Positions 23,514 through 32,600 of a stretch of 64,000 nt of DNA are shown piece by piece. Position 1 is the first letter of the stretch; the number at the start of each line of letters is the position of its first letter. The stretch is taken from the NCBI RefSeq assembly GCF_011682235.2, contig NZ_CP076718.1, forward strand, positions 3,644,400 through 3,708,399, read 5' to 3'. The notes beneath the pieces are model-generated. The model saw only the letters and a program-made list of their open reading frames with translations, was not told where the DNA came from and searched no databases. This stretch comes from Rhodocaloribacter litoris (GTDB lineage Bacteria; Bacteroidota; Rhodothermia; Rhodothermales; ISCAR-4553). The position numbers and the translations under genes are program-made.

Positions 23514-25127
23514 TCAATCGCCGTCGCCTGTGGGCCGCTGGAGGATGAAGGGTGCGTTGACCGGGTTGGCGTCCACGCCCTGCTTCGACGCCGCGACCAT
23601 GCGCGCGACTTCCTCCATCAGCCGCGCGTTTTCGATGACGATCCCGTCTTTGATCGTGTGGACGATGCCGCGCGTGCGGTACATGTTGCCGTCCTCGTCG
23701 AGGGTGAGGGCCCCGAAAGCGTAGAGAAAGCGGAGGTTGTACAGCGGGCTGCCGTCCACGATGAGGAGGTCGGCGAGGAAGCCGGGGCGCACGAGGCCGA
23801 GATCGGGTTGGCGGAGCGTTCGGGCGCTGTTGTAGGTGGCGGCCTTGAGCACTTCGAGGGTGTGCAGGCCCGTCTCGCGCAGCAGTTGCAGCTCGCGGAC
23901 GTTGGAGAAGCCGGGGGTGGCCCAGATGTAGTTGTCGTCGGTGCCGTAAGCGACGCGGCCTCCGCGTTTGTTGAACGCAAAGATGAGCTCGCCCCACAGA
24001 TCGAAGGCGTAGCTCCAGTAGTACTCGTCGTCCGAGGTCCAGTCGTAATGATAGGAGCCGTGGTAGGCCGGGTTGGGGAGGTTCCAGTTGATGAGCGCCT
24101 GGTGGGTGTATTTTTCGTGCCAGGGCAGGCTCTGGGCCCGGAGGATATCCCGGTTGGCCTCGTAGACGACGCGTGTGGGGAGCATCGTCACCCCGTAGGC
24201 GACGAGCGAGTCGGCGACTTCGGTGAGGAGACGTTCCCGGTTGGCTTCCAGCCATACCTTGCCTGCGTGACGGAAGCGGGCGTTTTCGTCGTTGTAGTTG
24301 TAGTCCCGCGGGAAGTCTTGCACGCTGCGGTCGAGCGAGGATTCGGCATAGGCGTAATGATGCTCGATCATGGTGACGCCGGCCCGTGCGGCATCGACGG
24401 CGTTGGTGACGGCAGCCGTGCTCGGCGGAATGTGGTACGTGGTGATGCCGCCGGCCGCTTCGACGGCCCGGCACACCGCCGCCAGCAGCGCGGGGTTCCA
24501 CCCCAGCGGGCCGACGCTCGTCACGTGCATGCCCTGTGCACGCATCTCACGGGCGATCTGCGGGGCGTTGGCGGGGTCTTCGAGGAAGGCGCGGTCGTGG
24601 CCGGTCTTGTCGCCCCAGCTCCAGATCGGAAACATGCGGGGTGCCAGGATCTCGTTGCGTGCGCTGAGGCGGGCCTGTTCCATCGCCGCATCGAGGCCGC
24701 GGTCGGGGGCGGGCACCATCGTCGTGACCCCGTGGGCCAGTTTCAGGTAGTACACATACTCGAGCGGCATCGGCTCTTGCCGCAGGTGCATGTGCAGGTC
24801 GATCATGCCCGGCATCACGTACATGCCTTCGGCGTCGATGACCCGGTCGCCGGTGGGACGTTCGAGCGCGCCCCGGCGCTCGAGGGTCACCGGGTCCAGG
24901 GGGATCATGTCGGCGATGCGGTTGCCCTCGATGATGAGGTCATAGGGACCGACCGGCGGGCCGCCGTGGCCGGGGATGACCATGGCACCCCGGATGACGA
25001 GGCGGTCGTAGGGGCCTTCGGCCAGGTCGCCGTAGGTGCGGGGCTGGGCGGACAGGAAGCGCGGGACGAGCAGGAGCAGCAACAGGACGACGCAGCCGCT
25101 CGTCCGGGCGGTCTGGGGACGGTACAT
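23514..25127 (-). CDS. Secreted amidohydrolase-family protein
   Basis: This 537-residue protein has a signal peptide (GCVVLLLLLLVPRFLSAQ) and an amidohydrolase barrel. Visible metal-site motifs are IDLHMHL (HxH) near residue 120, IEHHYAYAE (His) and VAYGTDDNYIW (Asp). The flanking composite domain is visible in RLVIRGAMVIPGHGGPPVGPYDLIIEGNRIADMI and PGFLADLLIVDGSPL. It is larger than the amidohydrolase at 961-2373 and only distantly like it. The substrate is unknown. It converges on merA with a 13-bp gap. Start 25127 places the signal peptide correctly; the longer in-frame extension is not supported. Confidence 0.87.
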   Translation of the reverse strand: MYRPQTARTSGCVVLLLLLLVPRFLSAQPRTYGDLAEGPYDRLVIRGAMVIPGHGGPPVGPYDLIIEGNRIADMIPLDPVTLERRGALERPTGDRVIDAEGMYVMPGMIDLHMHLRQEPMPLEYVYYLKLAHGVTTMVPAPDRGLDAAMEQARLSARNEILAPRMFPIWSWGDKTGHDRAFLEDPANAPQIAREMRAQGMHVTSVGPLGWNPALLAAVCRAVEAAGGITTYHIPPSTAAVTNAVDAARAGVTMIEHHYAYAESSLDRSVQDFPRDYNYNDENARFRHAGKVWLEANRERLLTEVADSLVAYGVTMLPTRVVYEANRDILRAQSLPWHEKYTHQALINWNLPNPAYHGSYHYDWTSDDEYYWSYAFDLWGELIFAFNKRGGRVAYGTDDNYIWATPGFSNVRELQLLRETGLHTLEVLKAATYNSARTLRQPDLGLVRPGFLADLLIVDGSPLYNLRFLYAFGALTLDEDGNMYRTRGIVHTIKDGIVIENARLMEEVARMVAASKQGVDANPVNAPFILQRPTGDGD

Positions 25128-25223
25128 GACGGCGTGCAGGCGGGTGGGTGAAGGGGAGCCGGCCCGGGCAATATAGGCGATGCCGGGCACGTGCTCAACC
25201 GCCGCCTGCACGGGGGAAAAGGG

Positions 25224-25688
25224 TCAGCGTGCGGGAATGTGCGCGAAGACGGAGGTGTTACCGTGGGCGTCGAAGGTGAGCACGTCATAGGCCTCCGCAT
25301 ACGCCCCTTCCATGCCGGGCGAGCCCATCGGCATGCCGGGCACGGCCAGCCCGGTCACCGCCGGGCGTGCTTCGAGCAGCCGCTTCACCTGTTCGGCCGG
25401 CACGTGCCCCTCGACGACGTAGCCGTCCACCAGCGCCGTGTGGCACGAGGCCAGGCGCTGCGACACGCCGTACTGCGCCTTCACGGGAGAGACGTCCCGC
25501 ACATCGTGCGTCTCCACGGTGAAACCGGCCGCCCGCATGTGATCGACCCATTTGCTGCAGCACCCGCACGTCGGCGACTTGTAGACGACCATCTTCGGCA
25601 GTTCGGCACGGCCGTTGAGCGAGAAGGCGAGACCCAGCACGGCGACGAGCGCCACGCCGCTCAGCCCGGCGATAAGCTTCTTGTTCAT
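25224..25688 (-). CDS. DUF411 periplasmic metal-binding protein
   Basis: This 154-residue protein has an N-terminal signal/anchor (LIAGLSGVALVAVLGLAFSL) and a DUF411 domain. Its metal motif is YKSPTCGCCSKWVDHM, followed by QRLASCHTALVDGYVVEGHVPA and GLAVPGMPMGSPGME. DUF411 proteins are typically found with copper or silver resistance genes and bind metal in the periplasm. Here it lies between an amidohydrolase and the FTR1-cytochrome fusion on the same strand, 64 bp downstream of the latter. Start 25688 is the ATG that opens the signal sequence. Confidence 0.9.
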   Translation of the reverse strand: MNKKLIAGLSGVALVAVLGLAFSLNGRAELPKMVVYKSPTCGCCSKWVDHMRAAGFTVETHDVRDVSPVKAQYGVSQRLASCHTALVDGYVVEGHVPAEQVKRLLEARPAVTGLAVPGMPMGSPGMEGAYAEAYDVLTFDAHGNTSVFAHIPAR

Positions 25689-25752
25689 GATGCGCGGTGA
25701 TGTTGACGGAGAACCGTACACCGTATGGTCCAGGCCGCGGAATGTTTCGGGC

Positions 25753-27708
25753 TCATGCGGTCCGGGAAGCGGGCCGGTGCAGCCGGGGCAGGGTATAGAT
25801 CAGCACCACGACCGCCGCGATGAGGAGCTGGGCGATCAGGGTCTCGATCGTCGGGAAGAGGCCCAGCAGGTCGGCGCGCCAGGGCAACGGCGACGGGGTA
25901 ACCGAGAGCCAGCCCGTCTCCTGAAAGGCATGAATGGCTTTCCCGGCGAGGATCACCGAGAGCACGCCCATCGCCAGGGAGGAATACTTGAACAGCGTGC
26001 GCACGGGGAGACGGGCCGAGGCACGCAGGGCGATGAACGCGAGCACCAGCACGCCGGCGATGGCGAGCACGGCCCCTCCGGCGACGGCCGCCTTGCTGCC
26101 CGGCCCTTCCTGCAGCGTCAACGCCGAGAGGAACAGCACCGACTCGAAGGCCTCGCGGAAGACGGCCATGAAGGCGATGGCCGCCAGCCCGAACAGGTTA
26201 CTTCCCTGCAAGGCGGTCTGGATCCGCGTTTCGATGAAGGCCTTCCACCTGTGGATTTCCGTCTTGCTGTGCAGCCAGAAGCCGGCATAGAGCAACACGC
26301 CGACGGCCAGCAGGGCGATGCCGCCTTCCATGGCCTCGCGCTGCGTGGCTCCGAACCGGATGACCAGGTCCGAGAAGAACCAGGCGAGCACGCCGACGCC
26401 GACGGCGGCCAGCCATCCGGCATGAACCCAGCGGGCGGCGTGGCGCTGGCCGGCGGCGCGGAGCACGCTCAGGATGGCCAGGATGATCAGAAACGCTTCG
26501 AGGCCTTCGCGCAGCAGGATGGAGGCGGCCATGAAGAAAGCGAACCAGGGCGACGAAGGACGCCGGTCCAGCACGTCGCGGGCCTCGGCCAGCACGGCGT
26601 GGGCTTCGGCGACGGCCGCCCGGGCCTCGCCGGCGGGGGCGCTCGCCTGCAGGGTGTTGCGCACGGCCATCATCTGCCGTTCGAGCCGGGCGGTGAGGGC
26701 CGGGGCGTTCGCCCGGAGCGACGGTTCGACGGGCTCCACGCCTTCGAGGTAGGCACGGACGGCCAGCCCCCGCGCGGCCCCGGGGTCCCCCTTCAGGAAG
26801 GCGGCCAGCGCCTCGTCGAGCAGTTGCCCGGCGCGGCTGAGGGCGTCCTGGCGGGTCGGCGGGGGCGCCGTGCGCAGGGCGGCGACGGCCCGGGGCGGAT
26901 CCGCCACACCGGCTTCGGCGAGCACGGCGGCCAGGTCGGCGTCGTTGAGCGAGGCCACCTGTTCGAGCGTCACGTGCGCACGGAGCGCGGCCAGGCCGGC
27001 CGTTGCGGCCGCGCCGGGGTGCTCGCGGGCCGCCTTCATCGACTTGACGAAGAACGCCAGCGCCCACACCTGCTCGTCCGTCAGATCCGGGTAGGGGGCC
27101 ATGGCCGTGCCCTCGACGCCGAGCCGGATGGTGTTGTAGGCCTGGAAGGGGGAGAGGGAGGCGACGCGCACGCCGGTGGCGAAGGGGGTCGGGGCGGGTT
27201 CGAGGCCGGCGGCGGCCGGGCCGTTTCCGTCGCCGCGGTCGCCGTGGCAGGCGGCACAGCGTTCGGCGTAGAGCGCGGCGCCCGCGGCCGGGTCCGGCCA
27301 CCGGGCCGGCGCCACCGGGAGCCCCACATGGCGGATCACCCCGGCCCGGAGGTCCCGTGCGGTCCGGGCCACCGCTTCCGGGTCGGCTTTGGTCGCCACC
27401 AGCGCCGCCAGCCGTGTGCTTGCCCCGTAGAGGGCCGAGTCGGCCGGCAGGTGGCCTTCCTGCACCAGTGCGTCGAGGAGCCGGCGGGCCGTAAGGGCGA
27501 ATTCCTCCATCTCGGCGTACTCGTCCGCGTTCACGATCACCCCGGCCTCGACGGCTTCGGGGTAGTCCTGGGCCATGTAGTCGAGCACGTGTACGAGGGT
27601 GCGGGCGGCATCGGGCGCCTGGGCAAAGGCGGGCAGGACCGGCAGGCACAACAGGGCCAGCAAGGCCCTCACGGGGGCGGCCGGCAGGCTGGAAGGAAAA
27701 CCGGGCAT
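25753..27708 (-). CDS. Cytochrome c-FTR1 fusion iron permease
   Basis: The 651-residue protein is exported and has several domains. It begins with a signal peptide (1-30) and a helical region. A cytochrome c domain follows with CAACH (151-155) and a likely Met203 ligand (GTAMAPY). Another helical, Ala-rich region precedes a seven-helix FTR1 permease (about 388-650). The permease bears both REXXE iron motifs, REGLE (400-404) and REAFE (518-522). FTR1 moves Fe(III) after oxidation of Fe(II). The heme domain could take the electron that a multicopper oxidase accepts in the yeast Fet3-Ftr1 system. It is probably first in an operon with DUF411. A palindrome lies 60 bp upstream. Confidence 0.92.
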   Translation of the reverse strand: MPGFPSSLPAAPVRALLALLCLPVLPAFAQAPDAARTLVHVLDYMAQDYPEAVEAGVIVNADEYAEMEEFALTARRLLDALVQEGHLPADSALYGASTRLAALVATKADPEAVARTARDLRAGVIRHVGLPVAPARWPDPAAGAALYAERCAACHGDRGDGNGPAAAGLEPAPTPFATGVRVASLSPFQAYNTIRLGVEGTAMAPYPDLTDEQVWALAFFVKSMKAAREHPGAAATAGLAALRAHVTLEQVASLNDADLAAVLAEAGVADPPRAVAALRTAPPPTRQDALSRAGQLLDEALAAFLKGDPGAARGLAVRAYLEGVEPVEPSLRANAPALTARLERQMMAVRNTLQASAPAGEARAAVAEAHAVLAEARDVLDRRPSSPWFAFFMAASILLREGLEAFLIILAILSVLRAAGQRHAARWVHAGWLAAVGVGVLAWFFSDLVIRFGATQREAMEGGIALLAVGVLLYAGFWLHSKTEIHRWKAFIETRIQTALQGSNLFGLAAIAFMAVFREAFESVLFLSALTLQEGPGSKAAVAGGAVLAIAGVLVLAFIALRASARLPVRTLFKYSSLAMGVLSVILAGKAIHAFQETGWLSVTPSPLPWRADLLGLFPTIETLIAQLLIAAVVVLIYTLPRLHRPASRTA

Positions 27709-27767
27709 GAATTCGTTCGGGATGGGTGCGGCTCGAAACGGACGGGCAAACCCCTTGCCCTGTAATT

Positions 27768-27780
27768 TAGACTTAATCTA
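27768..27780 (-). promoter_or_regulatory. Candidate iron-regulator site upstream of FTR1 fusion
   Basis: An inverted repeat TAGA-CTTAA-TCTA (27768-27780) lies 60 bp before the FTR1 gene in an AT-rich patch of otherwise GC-rich DNA. Its form resembles DtxR/IdeR or MntR-type operators, which are palindromes built on TTAG/CTAA. No biochemical identity can be claimed. Confidence 0.35.
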
Positions 27781-27836
27781 CTCAAGAGGGGCGCAAGGTT
27801 TCAAGCCGGAGGGAAAGGTTGTGTGAAAGGCGGGGG

Positions 27837-28760
27837 TCAGGCGGGCGTGGCCACCGGCGTTTCCTGTTCCAGCGCACCGGCCAGCTGCCGGTCCGCCCGT
27901 TTTTGCCAGCGGAAGACGAGCAGGAGCAGGATCGTGTTCAGCACCAGAATCTCGAAGGCGAAGAAGACGTAGAGGTTGCCCAGCAGCACGGCGGCGTAGA
28001 GGACGATCATCCGGGTGTTCGTCGTGAGGGCGTTGTAGTACTTGAGCAGCGGCTTGTTCAGCGCCCGGTACTGCCGGCGCAGCCAGTCGGGGAAGTGCGT
28101 GCCGAAGCGTTCCCGGGCCCGCCGCTGCAGCGCGATGGAGTGCCCGCACCAGCGTTCCTGGCGGGTGGTGTAGGTGATGTAGGCCCGCATGAGCAGCTTT
28201 TCGAAGAAGTGCTTCGACCACCGGAGCCGGGCATACTCGCGGCGCAGGGCGGAGGATTTTTCCAGTTCCGCTTTCTGGGGGTTGACGACGAAGAACAGGT
28301 AGGCGTTGCGGTAGAAATCGGCCAGGGTGGACTGGTAGGAATGGGTGATGCCGGCGACGGCGGCGATGAGGAAGACCCAGCCGGTGCCGGCTTCGGCAAC
28401 CAGGCGCAGCCCGAGGTGCAGGTAGAGGCTCGTGAACTTGGCATTGTCCGAGATGCCGTCGAGCATACGACCCAGGCGGGAGCGCATGTCGGCCATGCGG
28501 GCGAGCTGCCCGTCCGCTCCGTCCAGGGCCTGGCCGAGCATCCAGAGAAAGATGCCAAGGAGGTTCAGCCGCAGGTCCTGGTAGTAGAAGAAGTGCCCGG
28601 CCAGCACGCCGACGGCCATGCCGATGAGGGTGACCTGGTTGGGCGTCATCCGCAGGCGGTGTGCCAGCACGGCCAGGGCATAGCCCCAGGGGCGGTACAG
28701 GTAGATGTCGACGATTTCTTCTACGTCGCGTGCCTTGTAGGTGTCTTCGATGCGCCCCAT
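27837..28760 (-). CDS. CDP-alcohol phosphatidyltransferase-family membrane protein
   Basis: A 307-residue integral membrane enzyme. The diagnostic motif is DGADGQLARMADMRSRLGRM followed by LDGISD, matching D-x2-DG-x2-AR-x8-G-x3-D-x3-D. Several hydrophobic segments surround it (LIGMAVGVLAGHFFYY, GWVFLIAAVAGI, MIVLYAAVLLGNLYVFFAF). The family transfers a phosphoalcohol from a CDP-linked donor to an acceptor alcohol, as in phospholipid or polyol-phosphate synthesis. The acceptor here is unknown. The unusually long stretch between the motif and the last helices could form a cytosolic loop. Start 28760 (MGRIEDTYKARDVEE) is preferred over the upstream in-frame start at 28850. Confidence 0.88.
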   Translation of the reverse strand: MGRIEDTYKARDVEEIVDIYLYRPWGYALAVLAHRLRMTPNQVTLIGMAVGVLAGHFFYYQDLRLNLLGIFLWMLGQALDGADGQLARMADMRSRLGRMLDGISDNAKFTSLYLHLGLRLVAEAGTGWVFLIAAVAGITHSYQSTLADFYRNAYLFFVVNPQKAELEKSSALRREYARLRWSKHFFEKLLMRAYITYTTRQERWCGHSIALQRRARERFGTHFPDWLRRQYRALNKPLLKYYNALTTNTRMIVLYAAVLLGNLYVFFAFEILVLNTILLLLVFRWQKRADRQLAGALEQETPVATPA

Positions 28761-28968
28761 GATGGATGCGGGCAGGTTGTGGCGACAGGCGTTCCGGGGG
28801 GAACCCGGCGGGGTCACGGGCGGGCCGGTCGCAGGGACGGAACGTGTCAAAAATACCGCGCCCGGTGGTTAATTGCTCTGCCTTAGACGCGCCGACCCCG
28901 CAACAAGTCACGCACCGTCGTTGTATTTTCGGGAAAAACGGGAGCCGGGAGCCTGCGAAGGGATGATC

Positions 28969-29313
28969 ATGGGAAACGTCGAAGTCGTTGCGCCGCCGAA
29001 GGAGAAGAAGCGGAAAAAGCGAAAGGAAGCGACGGAAACGCTCCATATTCCGCAGTATCACGTCGTGCTGCTCGATGACGACGATCACACCTACGAATAC
29101 GTCATTGAGATGCTGATGGCGCTTTTCGGTCATTCGATGAGCACGGCCTTCCGGATGGCCTGTGAGGTGGATCTGAAGGGGCGGGTCATCGTGGAGACGA
29201 CGCACCGGGAGCGGGCCGAACTCAAGCGTGATCAGATCCATGCCTACGGGGCGGACTGGCGCATCCCGCACTGCAGGGGATCGATGTCGGCGCTCGTCGA
29301 ACCGGCCGGGTGA
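28969..29313 (+). CDS. clpS: ATP-dependent Clp protease adaptor ClpS
   Basis: This 114-residue protein has a lysine-rich N-terminal tail (PPKEKKRKKRKE) and the ClpS core. The core reads YHVVLLDDDDHTYEYVIEMLMALFGHS, with the conserved acidic patch and His, then AFRMACEVDLKGRVIVETTHRERAELKRDQIHAYG. ClpS binds N-end-rule substrates and delivers them to ClpA/ClpC. AAGGGATGATC precedes the ATG at 28969; an ATG at 28963 is too close to that sequence. The gene stands alone and is divergent from the phosphatidyltransferase gene. No clp gene is adjacent. Confidence 0.93.
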   Translation: MGNVEVVAPPKEKKRKKRKEATETLHIPQYHVVLLDDDDHTYEYVIEMLMALFGHSMSTAFRMACEVDLKGRVIVETTHRERAELKRDQIHAYGADWRIPHCRGSMSALVEPAG

Positions 29314-29424
29314 AGGGGCAAGGCGGCTTTTTTTCGGAAAACGGGTCGGTTATCTTTCGGGGAATCGGGTTCCCGTTTCGGGGGGCCCGCGAGACCGTTT
29401 CGTTTTCTATCCCCGGAGGTTGCC

Positions 29425-30903
29425 ATGCGACCGGTTCATTGCAACGTGTACGCGGCGCTCTTTGGTTGCGCGCTGTTTCTCTTCTGCGGCTTCGTGCCCG
29501 TCGTGCGGGCGCAGGAAGGAGCCGGACCCCGGGCCACCGTGCTGGAGGAGGTGGAGGCGCTGGTGCCGGAGATCCGCCGGCTTTCGATGGCGCTCTGGTC
29601 CTATGCGGAGACGGCCCTTGTCGAGCACCGTTCCGCCGGGGCCCTGATCGACGTGCTGGCACGGGAGGGGTTTACCGTCGAGCGCGGGGTGGCCGGCATG
29701 CCCACGGCCTTCGTGGCGACCTACGGGCAGGGGGCACCCGTCATCGGCATCCTGGCCGAGTACGATGCGTTGCCCGGGGTGGGGAACGCGCCCGTCCCCG
29801 AGCGCCGGGCACGCGAGGACGGGGTGGACCGCGGGCACGGGTGCGGGCACAACCTCTTCGGAGCGGGGTCGGTCGGGGCGGCCCTCGCGCTCAAGCGGGC
29901 CATGGCGGCCCACGGCCTGCCGGGCACGGTGCGGCTCTACGGCACGCCCGCCGAGGAGACGGTCGTCGGCAAGGTCTACATGGCCAAGGCCGGGCTCTTC
30001 GACGATCTCGATGCCGCCCTCGAATGGCACCCCGGCACGGAGACGGCCGTGCGCAACCAGCCGGGGCGGGCCATGAACAACTTCACGGTGGAGTTCTTCG
30101 GCCAGGCCGCGCACGGGGCTTCCGACCCCTGGAACGGGCGCAGCGCCCTGGATGCCGTCGAGCTGATGAACCACGGCGTCAACCTGATGCGGGAGCACGT
30201 CTATCCCGAGACCCGCATCCACTACGTCATCACCGACGGCGGCGGGGCCCCCAACGTGGTGCCCGAGTACGCCCGGGTGTGGTACTATGTACGCGACATC
30301 AACCGGGAGCGCGTCGAGCGCTTCTATGACTGGATCCTGAAGATCGCCGAAGGTGCCGCGCTGGCCACCCGCACCGAGCACCGGGTTTTCCTGACCACCG
30401 GCGTGCATGAATACAACCTGAACCGCCCCCTGCAGGAGGCGCTGCAGCGCAACCTGGAACGGGTGGGGCCGCCGGTCTTTACGGAGGAGGAACAGGATTT
30501 TGCACGCCGGCTCCAGCGCTTCCTCGGCGTGCAGGAGGACGGGTTCCGCACGGAGATCAAACCGCTGGCCGACGCCCCGGAGCCGCCGAGCGGCGGTTCC
30601 ACCGACGTGGCCGAGGTGAGCTACATCACCCCGACGGCCGGCTTCAGCGTGACCACCGCCGCCGCCAACATCCCGTGGCATAGCTGGGCGGCAACGGCCT
30701 GTCATGGCACCGAAGCCGGGGTCAAAGGCGCCGTCGTCGCGGCCCGGGTCATCGCCCTGACCGGCGTCGACCTGTTGACCGACGCCGGTCTCCGCACCCG
30801 GGCCCGGGACTTCTTCCGCGAAAAGACCGGTGGGAAACCCTACCAGCCGCCCATTCCGAAGGACCAGCCCCCGCCACTCCCGGAAACCACCGGCGGGGAC
30901 TGA
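29425..30903 (+). CDS. Secreted M20 amidohydrolase, AbgB-like
   Basis: The 492-residue protein has a signal peptide (LFGCALFLFCGFVPVVRAQ) and an M20D metallopeptidase fold. Metal-site residues are visible in GILAEYDALPG, HGCGHNLFGAGSVGAAL, GTPAEETVVGK and WHPGTE. A dimerisation domain includes GQAAHGASDPWNGRSALDAVELM. The late stretch FSVTTAAANIPWHSWAATACHGTEAGVKGA is characteristic of the AbgB (p-aminobenzoyl-glutamate hydrolase subunit B) subgroup. It would hydrolyse an N-acyl amino acid or dipeptide outside the cytoplasm. CCCCGGAGG lies 7 bp before the ATG at 29425. No AbgA partner is adjacent. Confidence 0.9.
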   Translation: MRPVHCNVYAALFGCALFLFCGFVPVVRAQEGAGPRATVLEEVEALVPEIRRLSMALWSYAETALVEHRSAGALIDVLAREGFTVERGVAGMPTAFVATYGQGAPVIGILAEYDALPGVGNAPVPERRAREDGVDRGHGCGHNLFGAGSVGAALALKRAMAAHGLPGTVRLYGTPAEETVVGKVYMAKAGLFDDLDAALEWHPGTETAVRNQPGRAMNNFTVEFFGQAAHGASDPWNGRSALDAVELMNHGVNLMREHVYPETRIHYVITDGGGAPNVVPEYARVWYYVRDINRERVERFYDWILKIAEGAALATRTEHRVFLTTGVHEYNLNRPLQEALQRNLERVGPPVFTEEEQDFARRLQRFLGVQEDGFRTEIKPLADAPEPPSGGSTDVAEVSYITPTAGFSVTTAAANIPWHSWAATACHGTEAGVKGAVVAARVIALTGVDLLTDAGLRTRARDFFREKTGGKPYQPPIPKDQPPPLPETTGGD

Positions 30904-30911
30904 GGCGCGCA

Positions 30912-30946
30912 CAACGGGGCACAGGTTGCCCTCGGAGCCCCGTTGC
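30912..30946. terminator. Possible bidirectional terminator hairpin
   Basis: A 9-bp inverted repeat (CAACGGGGC against GCCCCGTTG) lies between the converging M20 peptidase and histidine kinase genes. There is no T-tract, so a role in termination is only suggested by position. Confidence 0.4.
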
Positions 30947-30953
30947 GATGCGA

Positions 30954-32498
30954 TCACCCGTCGCCGGCCCGTTCCGGGCGGGGCAGGGTGAAGCGCACGG
31001 TGCATCCGTCGCCTGTTCCCGAGGAGTCGATCCAGACGCGGCCCCCGTGCACCTCGACGATGCGTTTGACCAGCGCCAGCCCGATGCCCGTTCCCTCGGT
31101 CTTGTTGTCCAGCCGCTCGAAGAGGCCGAAGACCTTTTCGTGATACTGCGGCGGGATGCCGGGGCCGTTGTCGCGGACGAAGACCTCCACCCGGTTCCCG
31201 TGCGTCGCGCCGCCGATCTCGATGACGGGATGCGCTCCCTCGCCGGCGTACTTGACGGCGTTCTCGATCAGGTTTTGCAGCACGTCGACGAGGCGGGTGC
31301 GGTCCCCGTAGACCTCCGGCAGGTCGGGTGCGATGCGGACTTCGACCCCGCGCGCCCGGATCTGCCCCGTGACCCGCTCGACGGCCTCGTTGACCAGACT
31401 CGTCAGGGGGATGGCCTCGGGCGGGTTGGTGATGCGCCCGACCCGTGAGAGGGTAAGCAGGTCGTCGAGCAGGCGCTGCATGGTTTCGGTTGCGTTCTGG
31501 ATATGCCGGATGTCCTCCCGGACCTGGTCCAGGTCCCCGGCCAGGCTGTCCTCTTCGAGCAGGCCGAGAAAGCCCCGGATGGTGAAGAGGGGGCTCTTGA
31601 GGTCGTGCGAGACGGTGTAGGTGAAGCGTTCCAGTTCCCGGTTCTTGGCCTCCAGCTCGGCGATGAGGTGTTCGCGCTCGGCCTCCGCCTGTTTGCGCTC
31701 GGTAATGTCCGTGGCCAGGCCGCGAACGCCTACGGGATGACCGTCCTGCAGGATGACCCGGCTGGAGGTGCGGATGTGCCGGCACGATCCGTCCCGCAGC
31801 ACGACGCGAAACTCGTACGGCTCGAGGTGGCCGGCCAGCGTGCGTTCGAAGCTCTCCTGGAGGCCCGCGAGGTCGTCCGGGTGGATCAACTCGGTGAAGG
31901 AGCGGCCCACGAGGTCGCCGGCGGTATAGCCGGACATGCGCTCGATGGCCGGGCTCACGTACGTGAAGCGCCCTTCGGCGTCGAGCTGAAAGATGACCTC
32001 GTTGATCTCCTCGACCAGGTGCCGGTACTGGTCTTTCTGGTCGAGGAGGTGTTCTTCGGCATGCACCCGTTCGGTCACGTCCCGCAGGACGACCAGGACG
32101 GCCGGCTCCCCCTCCAGCGTGATGGGGACGCCCTTGACCTCCCCCAGGAACGTCGATCCGTCCAGCCGGCGCAGCCGCTCGACGGTGAAGGGCACCGCTT
32201 CCCGCCGGTGGAGTTTCCGGAGGCGTTCCCGAACCAGCTCACGCGATTCGCGGTCTACGAAGTCCCATACGGAGCGGCCCAGCACGTCTTCCGGGGAGCC
32301 GGCGCCCAGGAGCCGGAGCCCCGCCGGGTTGATGAAGACGAACGTTTCCTCCCGGTGTACGGCCATCGGGATCGGCGCCTGCTCGATGAGGGTTCGGTAG
32401 AGCGCCTCGCGTGCCTGGAGCCGGTCGAGGCGTTGCTGCAGGCGGTGCATCTGCTCCTGCAGGGCGTCGAGGGAAAAGGGGGTGTCGTGCTCGCTCAT
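30954..32498 (-). CDS. PAS-domain sensor histidine kinase (soluble)
   Basis: This 514-residue kinase has no transmembrane segment. An N-terminal coiled coil is followed by two PAS/PAC units (about 30-145 and 155-270), with ATDITERKQAEAE ending the second. The HisKA domain has phospho-acceptor His298 in TVSHDLKSPL. The ATPase shows the N box QNLIENAVKYAG, G1 VRDNGPGIP and G2 GTGIGLALVKRIVEVHGG. It would sense a cytoplasmic signal and phosphorylate a response regulator, which is not found nearby. Start 32498 (MSEHD) is chosen; 32519 is possible. An HPt protein gene lies 102 bp upstream on the same strand. Confidence 0.93.
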   Translation of the reverse strand: MSEHDTPFSLDALQEQMHRLQQRLDRLQAREALYRTLIEQAPIPMAVHREETFVFINPAGLRLLGAGSPEDVLGRSVWDFVDRESRELVRERLRKLHRREAVPFTVERLRRLDGSTFLGEVKGVPITLEGEPAVLVVLRDVTERVHAEEHLLDQKDQYRHLVEEINEVIFQLDAEGRFTYVSPAIERMSGYTAGDLVGRSFTELIHPDDLAGLQESFERTLAGHLEPYEFRVVLRDGSCRHIRTSSRVILQDGHPVGVRGLATDITERKQAEAEREHLIAELEAKNRELERFTYTVSHDLKSPLFTIRGFLGLLEEDSLAGDLDQVREDIRHIQNATETMQRLLDDLLTLSRVGRITNPPEAIPLTSLVNEAVERVTGQIRARGVEVRIAPDLPEVYGDRTRLVDVLQNLIENAVKYAGEGAHPVIEIGGATHGNRVEVFVRDNGPGIPPQYHEKVFGLFERLDNKTEGTGIGLALVKRIVEVHGGRVWIDSSGTGDGCTVRFTLPRPERAGDG

Positions 32499-32600
32499 GG
32501 CGGGGTGATGGGTCCGCATCGGTCCGTATGCTACGCCTTACGGTGTGCCGGCGTGCCGGGAGACCCCGATCGGTATGAAAACTACGAAAAGATCGGGGGG

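Noticed and set aside
25615-27765. Plus-strand 716-codon open frame opposite the FTR1 fusion
   Set aside because: The plus frame is repetitive Gly/Arg/Gln. The heme and RExxE motifs are on the minus strand.
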